A DNA stretch of 64,000 nucleotides from Demequina sp. TMPB413. GTDB taxonomy: Bacteria > Actinomycetota > Actinomycetes > Actinomycetales > Demequinaceae. Shown piece by piece: positions 29,597 to 38,945 of the stretch. The stretch's first letter is position 1, and each line of letters begins with the position of its first letter. Under the pieces are notes generated by a model that was not told where the DNA came from, made no database searches, and saw only the letters and a list, made by a program, of their open reading frames with translations. The position numbers and the translations under genes are program-made. The DNA is taken from NCBI RefSeq assembly GCF_020447105.2, contig NZ_CP096184.1:434001-498000 (forward strand). The letters run 5' to 3'.

Positions 29597-30913
29597 ATGG
29601 CGAACATGCGACGCTCAGGCGTCATCGCGGCATTGGCCGCTTCGTCCGCACTCCTCCTCGCTGCGTGCAGCAGCGGAGGTGACGACCCGGCACCAACCAA
29701 CTCAGGCACGGCAAACGGTTCAGACGAGCCAGTGACCATCACGTGGTGGCACAACGCCACCGCTGACCCGGCACTGACCTTCTGGCAGACCGTCGCTGAC
29801 GAGTTTGAGGCAGCAAACCCCAACGTCACCGTTGAGGTTGAAGGCATTCAGAACGAGGACCTGCAGCGCACGCGCATTCCTGTGGCCCTCCAGTCCGGCG
29901 AGGCTCCCGACCTGTTCCAGCAGTGGGGCGGCGGCGAGATGGTTGCTCAGGTCAACGACGGCTACCTCAAGGACATCTCGGCCATGGTGGCAGACGACGT
30001 CGAGCGCTTGGGTGGCTCTGTTGCTCCCTGGCAGGTAGACGGCAAGACCTACGGTCTGCCTTACCAGTTCGGCCCAGAAGGCATCTGGTACCGCCCGTCG
30101 CTTTTCGAGGCGGCAGGCATTGACGAGGTTCCCTCCACGCTCGACGAGCTCAGTGACGCCGTGCAGAAGCTCAAGGACGCCGGCATTGAGCCGATCGCCG
30201 TGGGTGCTGCCGACGGCTGGCCCGCCGCTCACTGGTGGTACAACTTCGCACTCCAGAGCTGCCCGTCAGACGTGCTGCAGGCGGCGAACTCCACGCTCGA
30301 CTTCTCCGACGAGTGCTTTGTCACTGCCGGTGAGAAGCTGCAGGAGTTCATCGACACGGAGCCCTTCAACTCGGGCTACGCCGCAACCTCGGCTCAGCAG
30401 GGCGCTACGTCGTCCGCTGGTCTCGTGGCTAACGGCAACGCTGCGATGGAACTCATGGGTCAGTGGAACGTGTCGGTCATGACCGGTCTGGTCGACGACA
30501 CCGAGGCGCTTGTCGCTGACCTGTCGTGGTTCCCCTTCCCCTCGATCGAGGGCTCTCAGGGTGACCCGACCGCGATGCTCGGTGGTGGCGACGGTTACTC
30601 GTGCTACGTGGATGCTCCCGACGCTTGCGTCGATCTGCTGAAGTACATCACGAGCGACGACGTTCTGACGCGCTTCGCGTCCGAGGTCGGCGGTATCCCA
30701 GCAGCTCCTGCTGCACACTCCGGCATCACCGACCCGAACCTTCAGGTTCAGGCCGAATACATGGCCGAGTCCGACTACCTCCAGTTGTGGCTCGACACCT
30801 CTTACGGTCCTACCGTTGGAGCAGCCATGAACGACGCCATCATCCAGCTCTTCGCTGGCAACGCAGCTCCTGCTGACATCCCTGCCGCCATGACGGCTGC
30901 AGCAGGTCAGTAG
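29597..30913 (+). CDS. ABC sugar-binding lipoprotein (CUT1)
   Basis: Solute-binding protein of 438 residues. The signal peptide ends in LLLAAC with Cys24 as the lipid anchor, followed by a Gly/Asp/Pro/Thr linker. The body has the extracellular binding protein family 1 features (ITWWHNATADPALTFWQTVADEFEAANPNVTV). Many aromatic residues suggest oligosaccharide binding. The start is fixed by the signal peptide and an AAAGGA ribosome binding site. It is first of a four-gene operon with two permeases and a GH3 enzyme. No ATPase is encoded here, so a shared MsiK-like ATPase elsewhere is likely. Confidence 0.9.
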   Translation: MANMRRSGVIAALAASSALLLAACSSGGDDPAPTNSGTANGSDEPVTITWWHNATADPALTFWQTVADEFEAANPNVTVEVEGIQNEDLQRTRIPVALQSGEAPDLFQQWGGGEMVAQVNDGYLKDISAMVADDVERLGGSVAPWQVDGKTYGLPYQFGPEGIWYRPSLFEAAGIDEVPSTLDELSDAVQKLKDAGIEPIAVGAADGWPAAHWWYNFALQSCPSDVLQAANSTLDFSDECFVTAGEKLQEFIDTEPFNSGYAATSAQQGATSSAGLVANGNAAMELMGQWNVSVMTGLVDDTEALVADLSWFPFPSIEGSQGDPTAMLGGGDGYSCYVDAPDACVDLLKYITSDDVLTRFASEVGGIPAAPAAHSGITDPNLQVQAEYMAESDYLQLWLDTSYGPTVGAAMNDAIIQLFAGNAAPADIPAAMTAAAGQ

Positions 30914-30952
30914 TCCATCCACTAGCCCCTTATCCGAAAGGAAGGCATCCCC

Positions 30953-31963
30953 GTGACTGTTAGTCGGGAAGCCTCGGGCGGGGACACCGACCTCGTCGGC
31001 GGCGCGCAAGCGCCGTCGGCGGGGTCGCGGCCTGCCAGCGCAAAGACCTCTCAGAAGCGTCGGCCCCGTCACTGGGGCGAGATCGCAATCTTCGTGGGTC
31101 CAGCACTGCTGGTGTTCTCCGCCTTCGTCATCTTGCCGGTCGTGCTTGCCGGCTACGTCAGCTTCTTCAATTGGGACGGAGGCGGTGACCTAGGGAATTT
31201 TGTCGGCTTCGACAACTACACCAGGGTCCTTGACGACGGTGTCTTCATCAGTTCGATGAAGAACAACGCCTTCATCGTCGTGATGTCCCTCGTGATTCAG
31301 GGCCCGTTCGCCCTTGGAATCGCCTTGCTGATGAACCGTAAACTGCGGTTCCGTGCGGGATTCCGCACCATGATCTTCGTGCCGTACGTCCTGTCAGAGG
31401 TCGTCGCTGGTGCCATGTGGCGCCTGATCCTCGACCAACGCGGCATCCTCAACTCGCTGATGATCCAGTGGGGCATTTTCGATACGCCTGCCGACGCTAT
31501 CGGCTGGCTCTCCGACCAGAAGCTCGTCATGTGGGTCATGATCTTCGTGCTGACGTGGAAGTACGTCGGCCTCGCGATCATCCTCTTCCTCGCAGGCCTT
31601 CAAGGCGTGCCGGAAGACCTGCTCGAGGCAGCGCAGATTGACGGCGCCTCGTGGTGGCAGGTCCAGCGACGCATCACGATCCCGCTGCTAGGCCCCACCA
31701 TTAGGGTCTGGATGTTCTTGTCGATCATCGGCTCGATCCAGCTCTTCGATATGGCCAGGCTCTTGACGAACAACGGAGCCCCGTTTGATACCACCTTCAC
31801 GATGGCGATGTTCGTGATCGACAGAGCCGTCACCGGCCGGCAGTACGGCTACGCCACCGCTGCCGCCGTGATCCTGTTCGCCATCTCGCTGACCGCCGCA
31901 CTGTTGTTCATGCGGTTTGTGATGCGACGCGATAACGAGACAGCAGAGAAGGGCGCAGTATGA
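30953..31963 (+). CDS. ABC sugar permease, MalF-type
   Basis: Membrane subunit of the CUT1 sugar importer, 336 residues. After a cytoplasmic N-terminal tail of about 40 residues there are six hydrophobic helices. The EAA loop that contacts the ATPase is visible as EDLLEAAQIDGASWWQVQRRITIPLL. The GTG at 30953 follows a GAAAGGAAGG ribosome binding site. The stop overlaps the next permease by four bases (ATGA). Confidence 0.9.
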   Translation: MTVSREASGGDTDLVGGAQAPSAGSRPASAKTSQKRRPRHWGEIAIFVGPALLVFSAFVILPVVLAGYVSFFNWDGGGDLGNFVGFDNYTRVLDDGVFISSMKNNAFIVVMSLVIQGPFALGIALLMNRKLRFRAGFRTMIFVPYVLSEVVAGAMWRLILDQRGILNSLMIQWGIFDTPADAIGWLSDQKLVMWVMIFVLTWKYVGLAIILFLAGLQGVPEDLLEAAQIDGASWWQVQRRITIPLLGPTIRVWMFLSIIGSIQLFDMARLLTNNGAPFDTTFTMAMFVIDRAVTGRQYGYATAAAVILFAISLTAALLFMRFVMRRDNETAEKGAV

Positions 31964-32832
31964 CCGCCATCGACACGCGCACGGAGTCGGGATCCGCTCC
32001 AGGGCGCAAGAAGAAGCTCAGTGACGTCGGTGCGGCCGCCTACTTTGTGGCGATCCTTGCCGCAGGGTTCTCGATCGTCCCCGTGCTGTACATCATGTAC
32101 TCCGCCTTCAGGACGAACGGCCAGCTGTCCGCTTCACCCGCAGGCCTGCCTGACCCGTTCGTGTGGTCCAACTACAGCCAGGTCTTGGGAGACAGCGCGT
32201 TCTGGCAGATGATGTTCGCCTCGACGATCATCGCGCTCGCGACCACCATTGGCGTCGTGTTCCTAGGAGTCATGGCTGCCTACCCGTTGGCCAGGTACAA
32301 GTTCCCTGGCAGGGAGGGTCTCTACACGTACTTCACCGCGGGGCTCCTGTTCCCGATCACGGTGGCGGCGTTGCCTTTGTACCTGATCCTCTTGGAACTG
32401 AAGCTCCCTGGCACGCCATGGGGCCTCGTGCTTCCACAGGTTGCCTTCCAGCTGCCTGTCACCATCGTCATCTTGCGACCGTTCGTGCAGGCTATCCCGC
32501 GCGAGCTCGAAGAGGCCGCCGCGATCGACGGCGCCGGGCGGGTGCAATTCTTCTTCAAGATCCTGCTGAGGCTCACCACCCCGGCTCTCGTGACAGTGGG
32601 CGTCTTGGCGTTCGTGGGTAGCTGGAACGCATACCTGTTGCCGTTGCTCGTGGTGCAGGGTTCTGACTGGACCACCTTGCCGTTGGGTGTGGCGCGCTTC
32701 CAGTCGGACCACTCTCAAGACACGGCGCTGATTCTGGCGTTCCTGTCGCTCGCGATGCTCCCAGCCATCCTGTTCTTCACCATGATGGAGCGCAAGATCG
32801 TCTCGGGCCTCTCAGGCGCGGTCAAGGGCTAG
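31960..32832 (+). CDS. ABC sugar permease, MalG-type
   Basis: Second permease of the CUT1 importer, 290 residues and six helices, with the EAA motif ELEEAAAIDGAGRVQFFFKILL. It overlaps the preceding permease by four bases and ends four bases before the GH3 gene, so the three are translated from one message. It pairs with the MalF-type subunit to form the channel. Confidence 0.9.
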   Translation: MTAIDTRTESGSAPGRKKKLSDVGAAAYFVAILAAGFSIVPVLYIMYSAFRTNGQLSASPAGLPDPFVWSNYSQVLGDSAFWQMMFASTIIALATTIGVVFLGVMAAYPLARYKFPGREGLYTYFTAGLLFPITVAALPLYLILLELKLPGTPWGLVLPQVAFQLPVTIVILRPFVQAIPRELEEAAAIDGAGRVQFFFKILLRLTTPALVTVGVLAFVGSWNAYLLPLLVVQGSDWTTLPLGVARFQSDHSQDTALILAFLSLAMLPAILFFTMMERKIVSGLSGAVKG

Positions 32833-32836
32833 CGGC

Positions 32837-35104
32837 ATGGCGGCACCGGAGCCCGCGCCAACGAGCGCGCGGGTCACTGACCTCATTGCTCGGATGACTC
32901 TTGACGAGAAGCTGGCGCAAATCGTCGGCTTCTGGGAGGGAGAAGAGGGCGACTCTGTTGCTCCTATGCAGGGCGAGTTGGCCTCCATGGGCAAGCTAGA
33001 CCAGGCGATGGAGTCTGGCCTTGGACACTTGACTCGCGTGTATGGCACCAACCCTGTCGACCTCAACGAGCGCGCCGAGTATCTGTGGTCTCGCCAGCGT
33101 CAGTTGGTGAACAACACCAGGCTCGGCATTCCCGCCTTGGTCCACGAGGAGATCCTCACGGGCCTATCGGTCTGGAAGTCAGCGACGTTCCCCACGCCTC
33201 TCGCGTGGGGCGCCGCTGGCGATCCCGAGTTGGTGGAGCGCATGGGCACCCTCATCGGCACCTCGATGCGCGAACTCGGCATCCACCAAGGGCTCGCTCC
33301 GGTGCTCGACGTTGTCAAGGACCCGCGTTGGGGCCGTGTCGAGGAGTGCATCAGCGAGGACCCGTACCTGGTGGGTGCGATCGGCACCGCTTACGTTCAA
33401 GGCGTCCAGTCCGCTGGCGTGCACGCGACCCTCAAGCACTTTGTGGGTTACTCGGCCTCCAAGGCCGGCCGCAACTTTGCGCCGGTCTCTGCGGGACCTC
33501 GTGAGCTCGCTGACCAGCTGTTGATCCCGTTTGAGATGGCGATCCTTGACGGCAATGCGCGGTCGGTCATGCACTCGTACGCGGAGATCGACGGTGTGCC
33601 GGTGGCCGCCAACCCCGAGTTGCTCACCGGAGTGCTCCGGGACCAGTGGGGCTTTGATGGCGTGGTGGTCGCCGACTACTTTGGCGTCGCATTCTTGACG
33701 CACCTTCATCACGTGGCGCCAGACATGGCCGACGCCGCGCGGCAGGCACTCATTGCAGGCGTTGACGTCGAACTCCCGACAGGGGATGCCTACATGGCGC
33801 CCCTCAAGGCAGCGATCGAGGCTGGCGACGTCGACATCGCGCTCGTGGACCGAGCGCTGTACCGTGCGCTCGCTCAGAAGGAAGAACTCGGCCTGCTTGA
33901 CGAGGACTTCTCCGGCGAGCCGCCCCGCGACGTGGTGCTCGACGGCCCCGAGCACCGTGAGGTGGCTCGAACCTTGGCCGAAGAGTCGATCGTGCTTGTG
34001 TCGAACGATGGCACCTTGCCGATCGCCCCAGAGTCGAGGATCGCCGTGATCGGCCCCAACGCGGACCGTTTCCAGGCGCTCTTCGGTTGCTACTCCTTTG
34101 CCAACCACGTGCTCGCGCTGCGTCCAGGGGTGGATCTCGGTTTCGTTGCCGAGCCCGCCGTGGTCGGCCTGAAGCAAGAGTTCCGCGACGTCGAATTCGT
34201 TCAAGGTTGCGCTATCGATGATGACGACACGTCCGGCTTCGAAGCGGCGGTGGGCGCAGCCACCGATGCCGAGATTGCCGTGCTGGTCGTTGGCGACAAC
34301 GCTGGACTCTTTGGCAGGGGCACAGTGGGCGAGGGTTGTGATCGCGATGACCTCGAGCTTCCTGGTGTGCAGCGCCAGTTGGTCGAGGCCGTCATCGCGA
34401 CCGGCACCCCTGTGGTGCTGGTGCTCATGACCGGGCGCCCGTACGCGGTGGCGTGGGCGACGGAGAAGTGCGCCGCAGTGGTACAGGCGTTCTTCCCCGG
34501 CGAGGAGGGGGCCTCCGCCATCGCGGGCGTGCTGTCAGGGCGGGTCAACCCGTCAGGGCGCCTGCCCGTGAGCCTGCCGCGGTCCTCAGGTACTCAGCCG
34601 TACACCTACCTACACCCCAAGTTGGGAAGCGGCACAGAGGTCACCAACCTTGATCCCAGCCCCGCGGCCGTCTTCGGGCATGGCCTGTCGTACTCGACGT
34701 TCGCTTACGAAGCGTTCGAGGCCGCAGCGCACGTGCCCACGAGCGGAACCATGACGGCTTCCGTCACGGTCAAGAACACCGGTGAGAGCGCGGGCGGGCA
34801 CATCGTCCAGCTGTATGCACACGATGTGGTGGGGTCCGTGACTCGTCCGGTCGCGCAACTGGTGGGCTTCAAGCGGGTCTATCTGGAGCCGGGGGCCAGC
34901 GCGAAGGTCGCCTTCGAGGTGCCAACTACTCGCGTCGCCTTCACGGATCGCACCATGACTCGCGTGGTAGAGCCTGGGGAGGTGACTCTCTGGGTCGGGG
35001 ATTCCGCTCACAGGGAGGCCGAGGCATCGGTCGAACTGACAGGGGACAGCTTCCCGATCACGAACGAGTCCCCGCGCCTCACCAAGGCGACAACTCAGTC
35101 GTAG
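32837..35104 (+). CDS. GH3 family beta-glycosidase (xylosidase/glucosidase)
   Basis: Intracellular glycoside hydrolase family 3 enzyme of 755 residues with no signal peptide. The N-terminal barrel shows the KDPRWGR motif at 161-167, the KH dyad (TLKHF) near 200 and the nucleophile Asp280 in VVADYFG, where the common Ser is Ala. The alpha/beta sandwich domain follows, and a C-terminal fibronectin-III-like domain ends the protein. It should hydrolyse imported xylo- or gluco-oligosaccharides; the xyl neighbourhood favours beta-xylosidase, but specificity cannot be read. It is translationally linked to the upstream permeases. Confidence 0.88.
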   Translation: MAAPEPAPTSARVTDLIARMTLDEKLAQIVGFWEGEEGDSVAPMQGELASMGKLDQAMESGLGHLTRVYGTNPVDLNERAEYLWSRQRQLVNNTRLGIPALVHEEILTGLSVWKSATFPTPLAWGAAGDPELVERMGTLIGTSMRELGIHQGLAPVLDVVKDPRWGRVEECISEDPYLVGAIGTAYVQGVQSAGVHATLKHFVGYSASKAGRNFAPVSAGPRELADQLLIPFEMAILDGNARSVMHSYAEIDGVPVAANPELLTGVLRDQWGFDGVVVADYFGVAFLTHLHHVAPDMADAARQALIAGVDVELPTGDAYMAPLKAAIEAGDVDIALVDRALYRALAQKEELGLLDEDFSGEPPRDVVLDGPEHREVARTLAEESIVLVSNDGTLPIAPESRIAVIGPNADRFQALFGCYSFANHVLALRPGVDLGFVAEPAVVGLKQEFRDVEFVQGCAIDDDDTSGFEAAVGAATDAEIAVLVVGDNAGLFGRGTVGEGCDRDDLELPGVQRQLVEAVIATGTPVVLVLMTGRPYAVAWATEKCAAVVQAFFPGEEGASAIAGVLSGRVNPSGRLPVSLPRSSGTQPYTYLHPKLGSGTEVTNLDPSPAAVFGHGLSYSTFAYEAFEAAAHVPTSGTMTASVTVKNTGESAGGHIVQLYAHDVVGSVTRPVAQLVGFKRVYLEPGASAKVAFEVPTTRVAFTDRTMTRVVEPGEVTLWVGDSAHREAEASVELTGDSFPITNESPRLTKATTQS

Positions 35105-35111
35105 TGGCAGC

Positions 35112-35157
35112 GGCGGCCGGTGTGCGTCATTCAGGCGGCGACGACGCACCGGCCGCC
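35112..35157 (+). terminator. Hairpin terminator after GH3 gene
   Basis: Arms GGCGGCCGGT and ACCGGCCGCC with an additional GCGTC/GACGC segment form a long G+C-rich stem within 10 bases of the stop. No T-run follows, so it is a less certain terminator. Confidence 0.55.
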
Positions 35158-35263
35158 ACTGTCGCTCGCGGGGGCGTGCGGCGGGTCCGGGCCTGACGGC
35201 CCTGATGGGCGCGCTGAGGGTCGGCCTTGCCGCATCGCTATCGATCGATGAAAGACTGGCGGA

Positions 35264-36214
35264 ATGATCACCGTCTCCGTTCCCGAACAGGCCATCGCCG
35301 ACGCCCTTGGGCCAGTAGGCGACGACGCCAGGATCGTCGTGTGGGACCCCGCGGCCTCCGATCCGCCGGAGGATGAGCGCGATCGCATCACGATCGCGTG
35401 CCTGGCCCACGACACCGGCGGGCGCACCGTCTACGGTCGCCTCGCGACGTGCGGCCACTTGAAGGTGATCCAGATACCCTCGGCGGGTTTCGAGCACGCT
35501 TTGCCTTTTGTTCCTGACGGTGTCTCGCTCGCGAACGCGCGAGGAGTGCATGACTCTCGGGTTGCCGAGATGACCCTCGCTCTCGCTCTGGCCAGCAGGC
35601 GACTACTGCCACGGTTCCTCGACGCCCAACGCCGCGAGACGTGGGAGCCAGAGTTCGACTCTCGCAGCCTCGCGGACTCGCGGGCACTCGTGGTCGGCTA
35701 CGGCAGCATCGGTGAGGCGATCGGCGTCCGATTGCGGGCGAGCGAAGTTCATGTCGAAGGCGTGGCACGCTCGGCGCGCACGGCGCGAGACGGGACCGCC
35801 GTCCACGCGGTGGAGGACCTGCCTGAGTTGCTTCCTCACTTCGACATCGTCGTCATCGTGACTCCACATACGGACCAGACGGACCAGCTTGTCGATGCCG
35901 AGTTCCTGGCCGCCATGCCCGACGGCGCGCTTCTGATCAACGTGGGAAGGGGCAAGGTGGTGGACACCGACGCCCTCCTCGAGGAACTGCGTTCGCGCCG
36001 GCTCTTCGCGGCGCTTGACGTGACGGACCCCGAGCCGTTGCCGACCGGGCACCCCTTGTGGTCGGCACCTCAGTGCATCGTGGTGCCGCACGTGGCCGGG
36101 GTCGAGGTGCTCACCAACCGGCGTTTCACCGACTTGGTCAGGCTCCAGATCGACGCACGCAGGCGAGGAGACGATCCCGTGAACTTCGTCGCGATGGGTT
36201 CGTTTCCCGCCTAG
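35264..36214 (+). CDS. D-isomer-specific 2-hydroxyacid dehydrogenase
   Basis: NAD(P)-dependent dehydrogenase of 316 residues. The cofactor loop is ALVVGYGSIGEAIG in the middle of the chain. Catalytic-region motifs NVGRGKVVD (Arg), ALDVTDPEPLP (Glu) and VVPHVAG (His) are in the family order. The substrate is unknown; related proteins reduce glyoxylate, pyruvate or phosphonopyruvate analogues. Its stop codon shares three bases with the stop of the convergent photolyase gene. There is no strong ribosome binding site before the ATG at 35264. Confidence 0.85.
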   Translation: MITVSVPEQAIADALGPVGDDARIVVWDPAASDPPEDERDRITIACLAHDTGGRTVYGRLATCGHLKVIQIPSAGFEHALPFVPDGVSLANARGVHDSRVAEMTLALALASRRLLPRFLDAQRRETWEPEFDSRSLADSRALVVGYGSIGEAIGVRLRASEVHVEGVARSARTARDGTAVHAVEDLPELLPHFDIVVIVTPHTDQTDQLVDAEFLAAMPDGALLINVGRGKVVDTDALLEELRSRRLFAALDVTDPEPLPTGHPLWSAPQCIVVPHVAGVEVLTNRRFTDLVRLQIDARRRGDDPVNFVAMGSFPA

Positions 36215-37548
36215 CCGCTCGCTTTGCCGCGCTGAAAGTCTGCCAACGCGACTTCGCGTTCCACTTTGTGGTCGACGATGCGTGAGGGGTACGCGGGGGT
36301 GTCGAGATCCGGCAGCCAGCGACGAGCGTACTCACCAGCGGGGTCGAACTTCGCGAGCTGAGAGTCGGGGTTGAATACCCTGAAGTAGGGCGCGGCGTCC
36401 CGCCCTGTTCCGGCGACCCACTGCCAGTTGAGCTGGTTTTGCGCGTGGTCGTAATCGAGAAGCATGCGCCTGAAGTGCTCGGTACCGCGCTGCCACGGCA
36501 CGTGCAGATCCTTGATGAGGAAGCTGGCGACCACCATGCGCACCCGGTTGTGCATCGTGCCGGTGGCGGCGAGTTCGCGCATCCCTGCGTCGACCAGGGG
36601 AAAGCCCGTCTCGCCTCGTGTCCATGCGGCGAAGGCGGCGTTTGCCTCCTGTCCGGTAGCCCACGCGTCGTCGGGGATCACCGGCTTCAGAGCCGAACGC
36701 AAGGCCTGCGGGTGGTGGAACAAGACGTCGGCGTGGAACTCGCGCCACGCGACCTCTGAGGCGAAGACCGCGGCTCCTTTGGCAAACGAACCATCGGCGG
36801 CACCCGCGTCGGCCGCTGCCGCAAGGAGGGTGCGCGGATGGATCTGCCCATACGCGAGCGGGATGCTCATGCGGGAGGTGGCGTCCACGGCTGGCAGGTC
36901 GCGGGCCTCGGCGTAGTCGGCGAGAGCGTCGCCAACGAAGGCGTCGAGCCTGTCGCGCCACGCGGACTCCGTGAAGGGCGGCGGAAGGCCGAGCGGGTCC
37001 TGGATGTCGCCCAAAGCCGCGTCCTGATCGAGGTCGATGTCAGAGGGGAGGTGAGCGAAGCCGCGAGCGTCGGCCGCTGTGGCAGGGCGCGGCCACCCAT
37101 GCTCCCTCCACGCCCTCGAGAACGGTGTGAACACCTGGTACGGCGTTCCATCGGCCTTCCGCACGCGCCCTGGCGCGACGGCGTAAGGCGAGCCTTCGAG
37201 GCGAAGTTCCCTGTCGTCGGCCGCGAGCGCGCGGCTGACCTCGTCTTGCTCGCGCAACCCGCTGGGCGAGTGCTCGCGTTGTGCCCAGACGACGCTCGCC
37301 CCAGCTTCCCGCGCGGCGGCGAGGACGACGTCGGCCGGGTTGCCGTAGCGAACGGCGACGGCGCCGTAGGTGTCCTGCCGCAGGCTCCACAACGACCGGG
37401 CGAGGTACGCGCGGCGCCTGCCCGACCACAGCCGCAGCCTAGGGGACCACGGGAAGACAGCGGCGGCCGGGCCGTCGGCCTGCGCCTCGAGAAGGGCGGG
37501 GTTGTCGGCGAGCCGCGCATCGCGCCTGATCCACCACAGAGAGGCCAT
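36211..37548 (-). CDS. phr: Deoxyribodipyrimidine photo-lyase
   Basis: FAD-dependent, light-driven repair of cyclobutane pyrimidine dimers. The 445-residue protein has the N-terminal photolyase alpha/beta domain (SLWWIRRDARLADNPAL) and the C-terminal FAD-binding helical domain. The signature is TGTMHNRVRMVVASFLIKDL, followed by the Trp-rich QLNWQWVAGTG segment. The length is slightly below the Escherichia coli enzyme. It converges on the dehydrogenase with overlapping stop codons and lies six bases after the FMN reductase gene's stop side. Confidence 0.92.
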   Translation of the reverse strand: MASLWWIRRDARLADNPALLEAQADGPAAAVFPWSPRLRLWSGRRRAYLARSLWSLRQDTYGAVAVRYGNPADVVLAAAREAGASVVWAQREHSPSGLREQDEVSRALAADDRELRLEGSPYAVAPGRVRKADGTPYQVFTPFSRAWREHGWPRPATAADARGFAHLPSDIDLDQDAALGDIQDPLGLPPPFTESAWRDRLDAFVGDALADYAEARDLPAVDATSRMSIPLAYGQIHPRTLLAAAADAGAADGSFAKGAAVFASEVAWREFHADVLFHHPQALRSALKPVIPDDAWATGQEANAAFAAWTRGETGFPLVDAGMRELAATGTMHNRVRMVVASFLIKDLHVPWQRGTEHFRRMLLDYDHAQNQLNWQWVAGTGRDAAPYFRVFNPDSQLAKFDPAGEYARRWLPDLDTPAYPSRIVDHKVEREVALADFQRGKASG

Positions 37549-37554
37549 TGACTC

Positions 37555-38178
37555 TTAAGTCTGCTTTCGCGCCGGATTCGCGACGGTCGTCAAGGCTCCA
37601 CCCGACACGGATGACGTCGACAGTGAGGACGTCGCGCCAGTCAACACGCGCAACTCGTGGGCGAAGAATCCCAAAGTGGCGCCCGTGAACTCGGCGACCT
37701 CGTCGGCAAGGGTCACGTTTGTGATGACGTGGTGGTCGTTGAACGCGTCGTCCGTCACTTCAAAGAAGTACTCCGGCTGTCGCATCACGAGCGACCCGAG
37801 AGCGGCGAGTGCGGACTTCACCTGCTGAACGGCGGCGAACGTCGATGAACGGTCGGTGGCGATTCCAGCGACCACCACAGGCGTGGACTCGATCGCGCTC
37901 GTCCCGCATCCCAACCAGTCGAGTGCGTTCTTGAGCGAGCCCGTGACGCCGTTCAGGTGCTGGGCAGCGAGAATGACGATCGCGTCGCATTCAGCGGCCC
38001 GTGAGCGAAAATCCTTGACGTCCGTTGTCAATGGGGCGCTCGGCGCATAGGGCGGCAACGACCCAATACGCAGATGGTCGACCAGCGCGTCGTCCCCAAA
38101 ATGCCGCCGTAAGGCACCCAGCATGTGGCCGTTGAGGTCGGCACCACCAAGCGCACCCATCATCAATCCCACCCGCAT
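37555..38178 (-). CDS. NAD(P)H-dependent FMN reductase-like flavoprotein
   Basis: Flavodoxin-like fold of 207 residues. The N-terminal phosphate-binding segment (RVGLMMGALGGADLNGHML) and the VILAAQHLNGVTGSLKNALDWLG motif correspond to the SsuE/ArsH/azoreductase superfamily. The usual Pro-Glu-Tyr after the fourth strand is replaced by Gln-His-Leu, so its activity may differ from typical reductases. The ATG at 38178 has a GAGGAGGG ribosome binding site. It is paralogous to the next gene upstream, 38252-38806. Confidence 0.75.
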   Translation of the reverse strand: MRVGLMMGALGGADLNGHMLGALRRHFGDDALVDHLRIGSLPPYAPSAPLTTDVKDFRSRAAECDAIVILAAQHLNGVTGSLKNALDWLGCGTSAIESTPVVVAGIATDRSSTFAAVQQVKSALAALGSLVMRQPEYFFEVTDDAFNDHHVITNVTLADEVAEFTGATLGFFAHELRVLTGATSSLSTSSVSGGALTTVANPARKQT

Positions 38179-38251
38179 AGACCCTCCTCGTTCAGGCATG
38201 TCAGTGATCACATCACCTGAACCGCGAGGAGGGGCCGTGCGATTCCCGAGC

Positions 38252-38806
38252 CTAGGCAGTAACCGCTGCGTAGCGCTCGACGTGTGCGATGGCTGCGGCG
38301 AGGAATCCCTGCAGCATCGCGGCGGTCTGCTCGTCGATGAGGGCGCCCTCTGCGTCCCAGGCGTCTGCGCGGTACTGCAAGAACACCTCAGGCTGGCCGA
38401 GCGTGGGCGCGTTGAGGTGGCCGAGCACTGCGCGCAGGTGCTGCTGCGCGGCGGCGGTGCCGATGGAGCCGATGGAAGCGCCGGCGATGGCCACAGGCTT
38501 GCCGTTGAAGGAGTTGGTGCCCCAGGGGCGTGAGGCCCAGTCGATCGCGTTCTTCAGGGCGCCGGGGACGGAGCGCAAGTACTCGGGCGTCACGATGATG
38601 ATGCCGTCGACGCCTTCGATGGAGGACTTCCAGTCGAGGGCGGCCTGGGGGTAGTCGCTGTCGGCGTCGGGGCTGTAGACCGGCAACTCGGTGTAGTCGA
38701 GTTCGACGAGTTCGACGCCTTCTGGCGCGAAGGCGACGAGCGCGTTGGCGACCTTGCGGTTGATGGACGTGCTGGACAGTGATCCGACGATGTAGCCGAG
38801 ACGCAT
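38252..38806 (-). CDS. NADPH-dependent FMN reductase
   Basis: A 184-residue flavoprotein with intact motifs of the NADPH:FMN reductase/chromate reductase family: GSLSSTSINRKVANAL near the N-terminus and IIIVTPEYLRSVPGALKNAIDW around the isoalloxazine. The probable role is reduction of FMN, quinones or azo compounds in the cytoplasm. The ATG at 38806 follows an AAGGAG ribosome binding site; the frame upstream is not coding. A palindrome at 38874-38887 in its upstream region is a candidate operator. Confidence 0.85.
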   Translation of the reverse strand: MRLGYIVGSLSSTSINRKVANALVAFAPEGVELVELDYTELPVYSPDADSDYPQAALDWKSSIEGVDGIIIVTPEYLRSVPGALKNAIDWASRPWGTNSFNGKPVAIAGASIGSIGTAAAQQHLRAVLGHLNAPTLGQPEVFLQYRADAWDAEGALIDEQTAAMLQGFLAAAIAHVERYAAVTA

Positions 38807-38873
38807 GAGTGCTCCTTGGTAGCGGAATGGGTGATGGGGCCGACGTCGTTGGCGGTACGCCTTGACAACAACG

Positions 38874-38887
38874 GGTGACACGTCACC
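38874..38887. promoter_or_regulatory. Candidate operator of FMN reductase gene
   Basis: Palindrome GGTGAC-AC-GTCACC with 6-bp arms, about 70 bases upstream of the ATG at 38806 and overlapping a TTGACA-like sequence on the plus strand. The binding protein is unknown. Confidence 0.4.
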
Positions 38888-38945
38888 TATTCCATGGAGC
38901 GGTGATTGCTTGCGTCCCGCAGCGGGATCGCCGCTTGCTCGTTGC

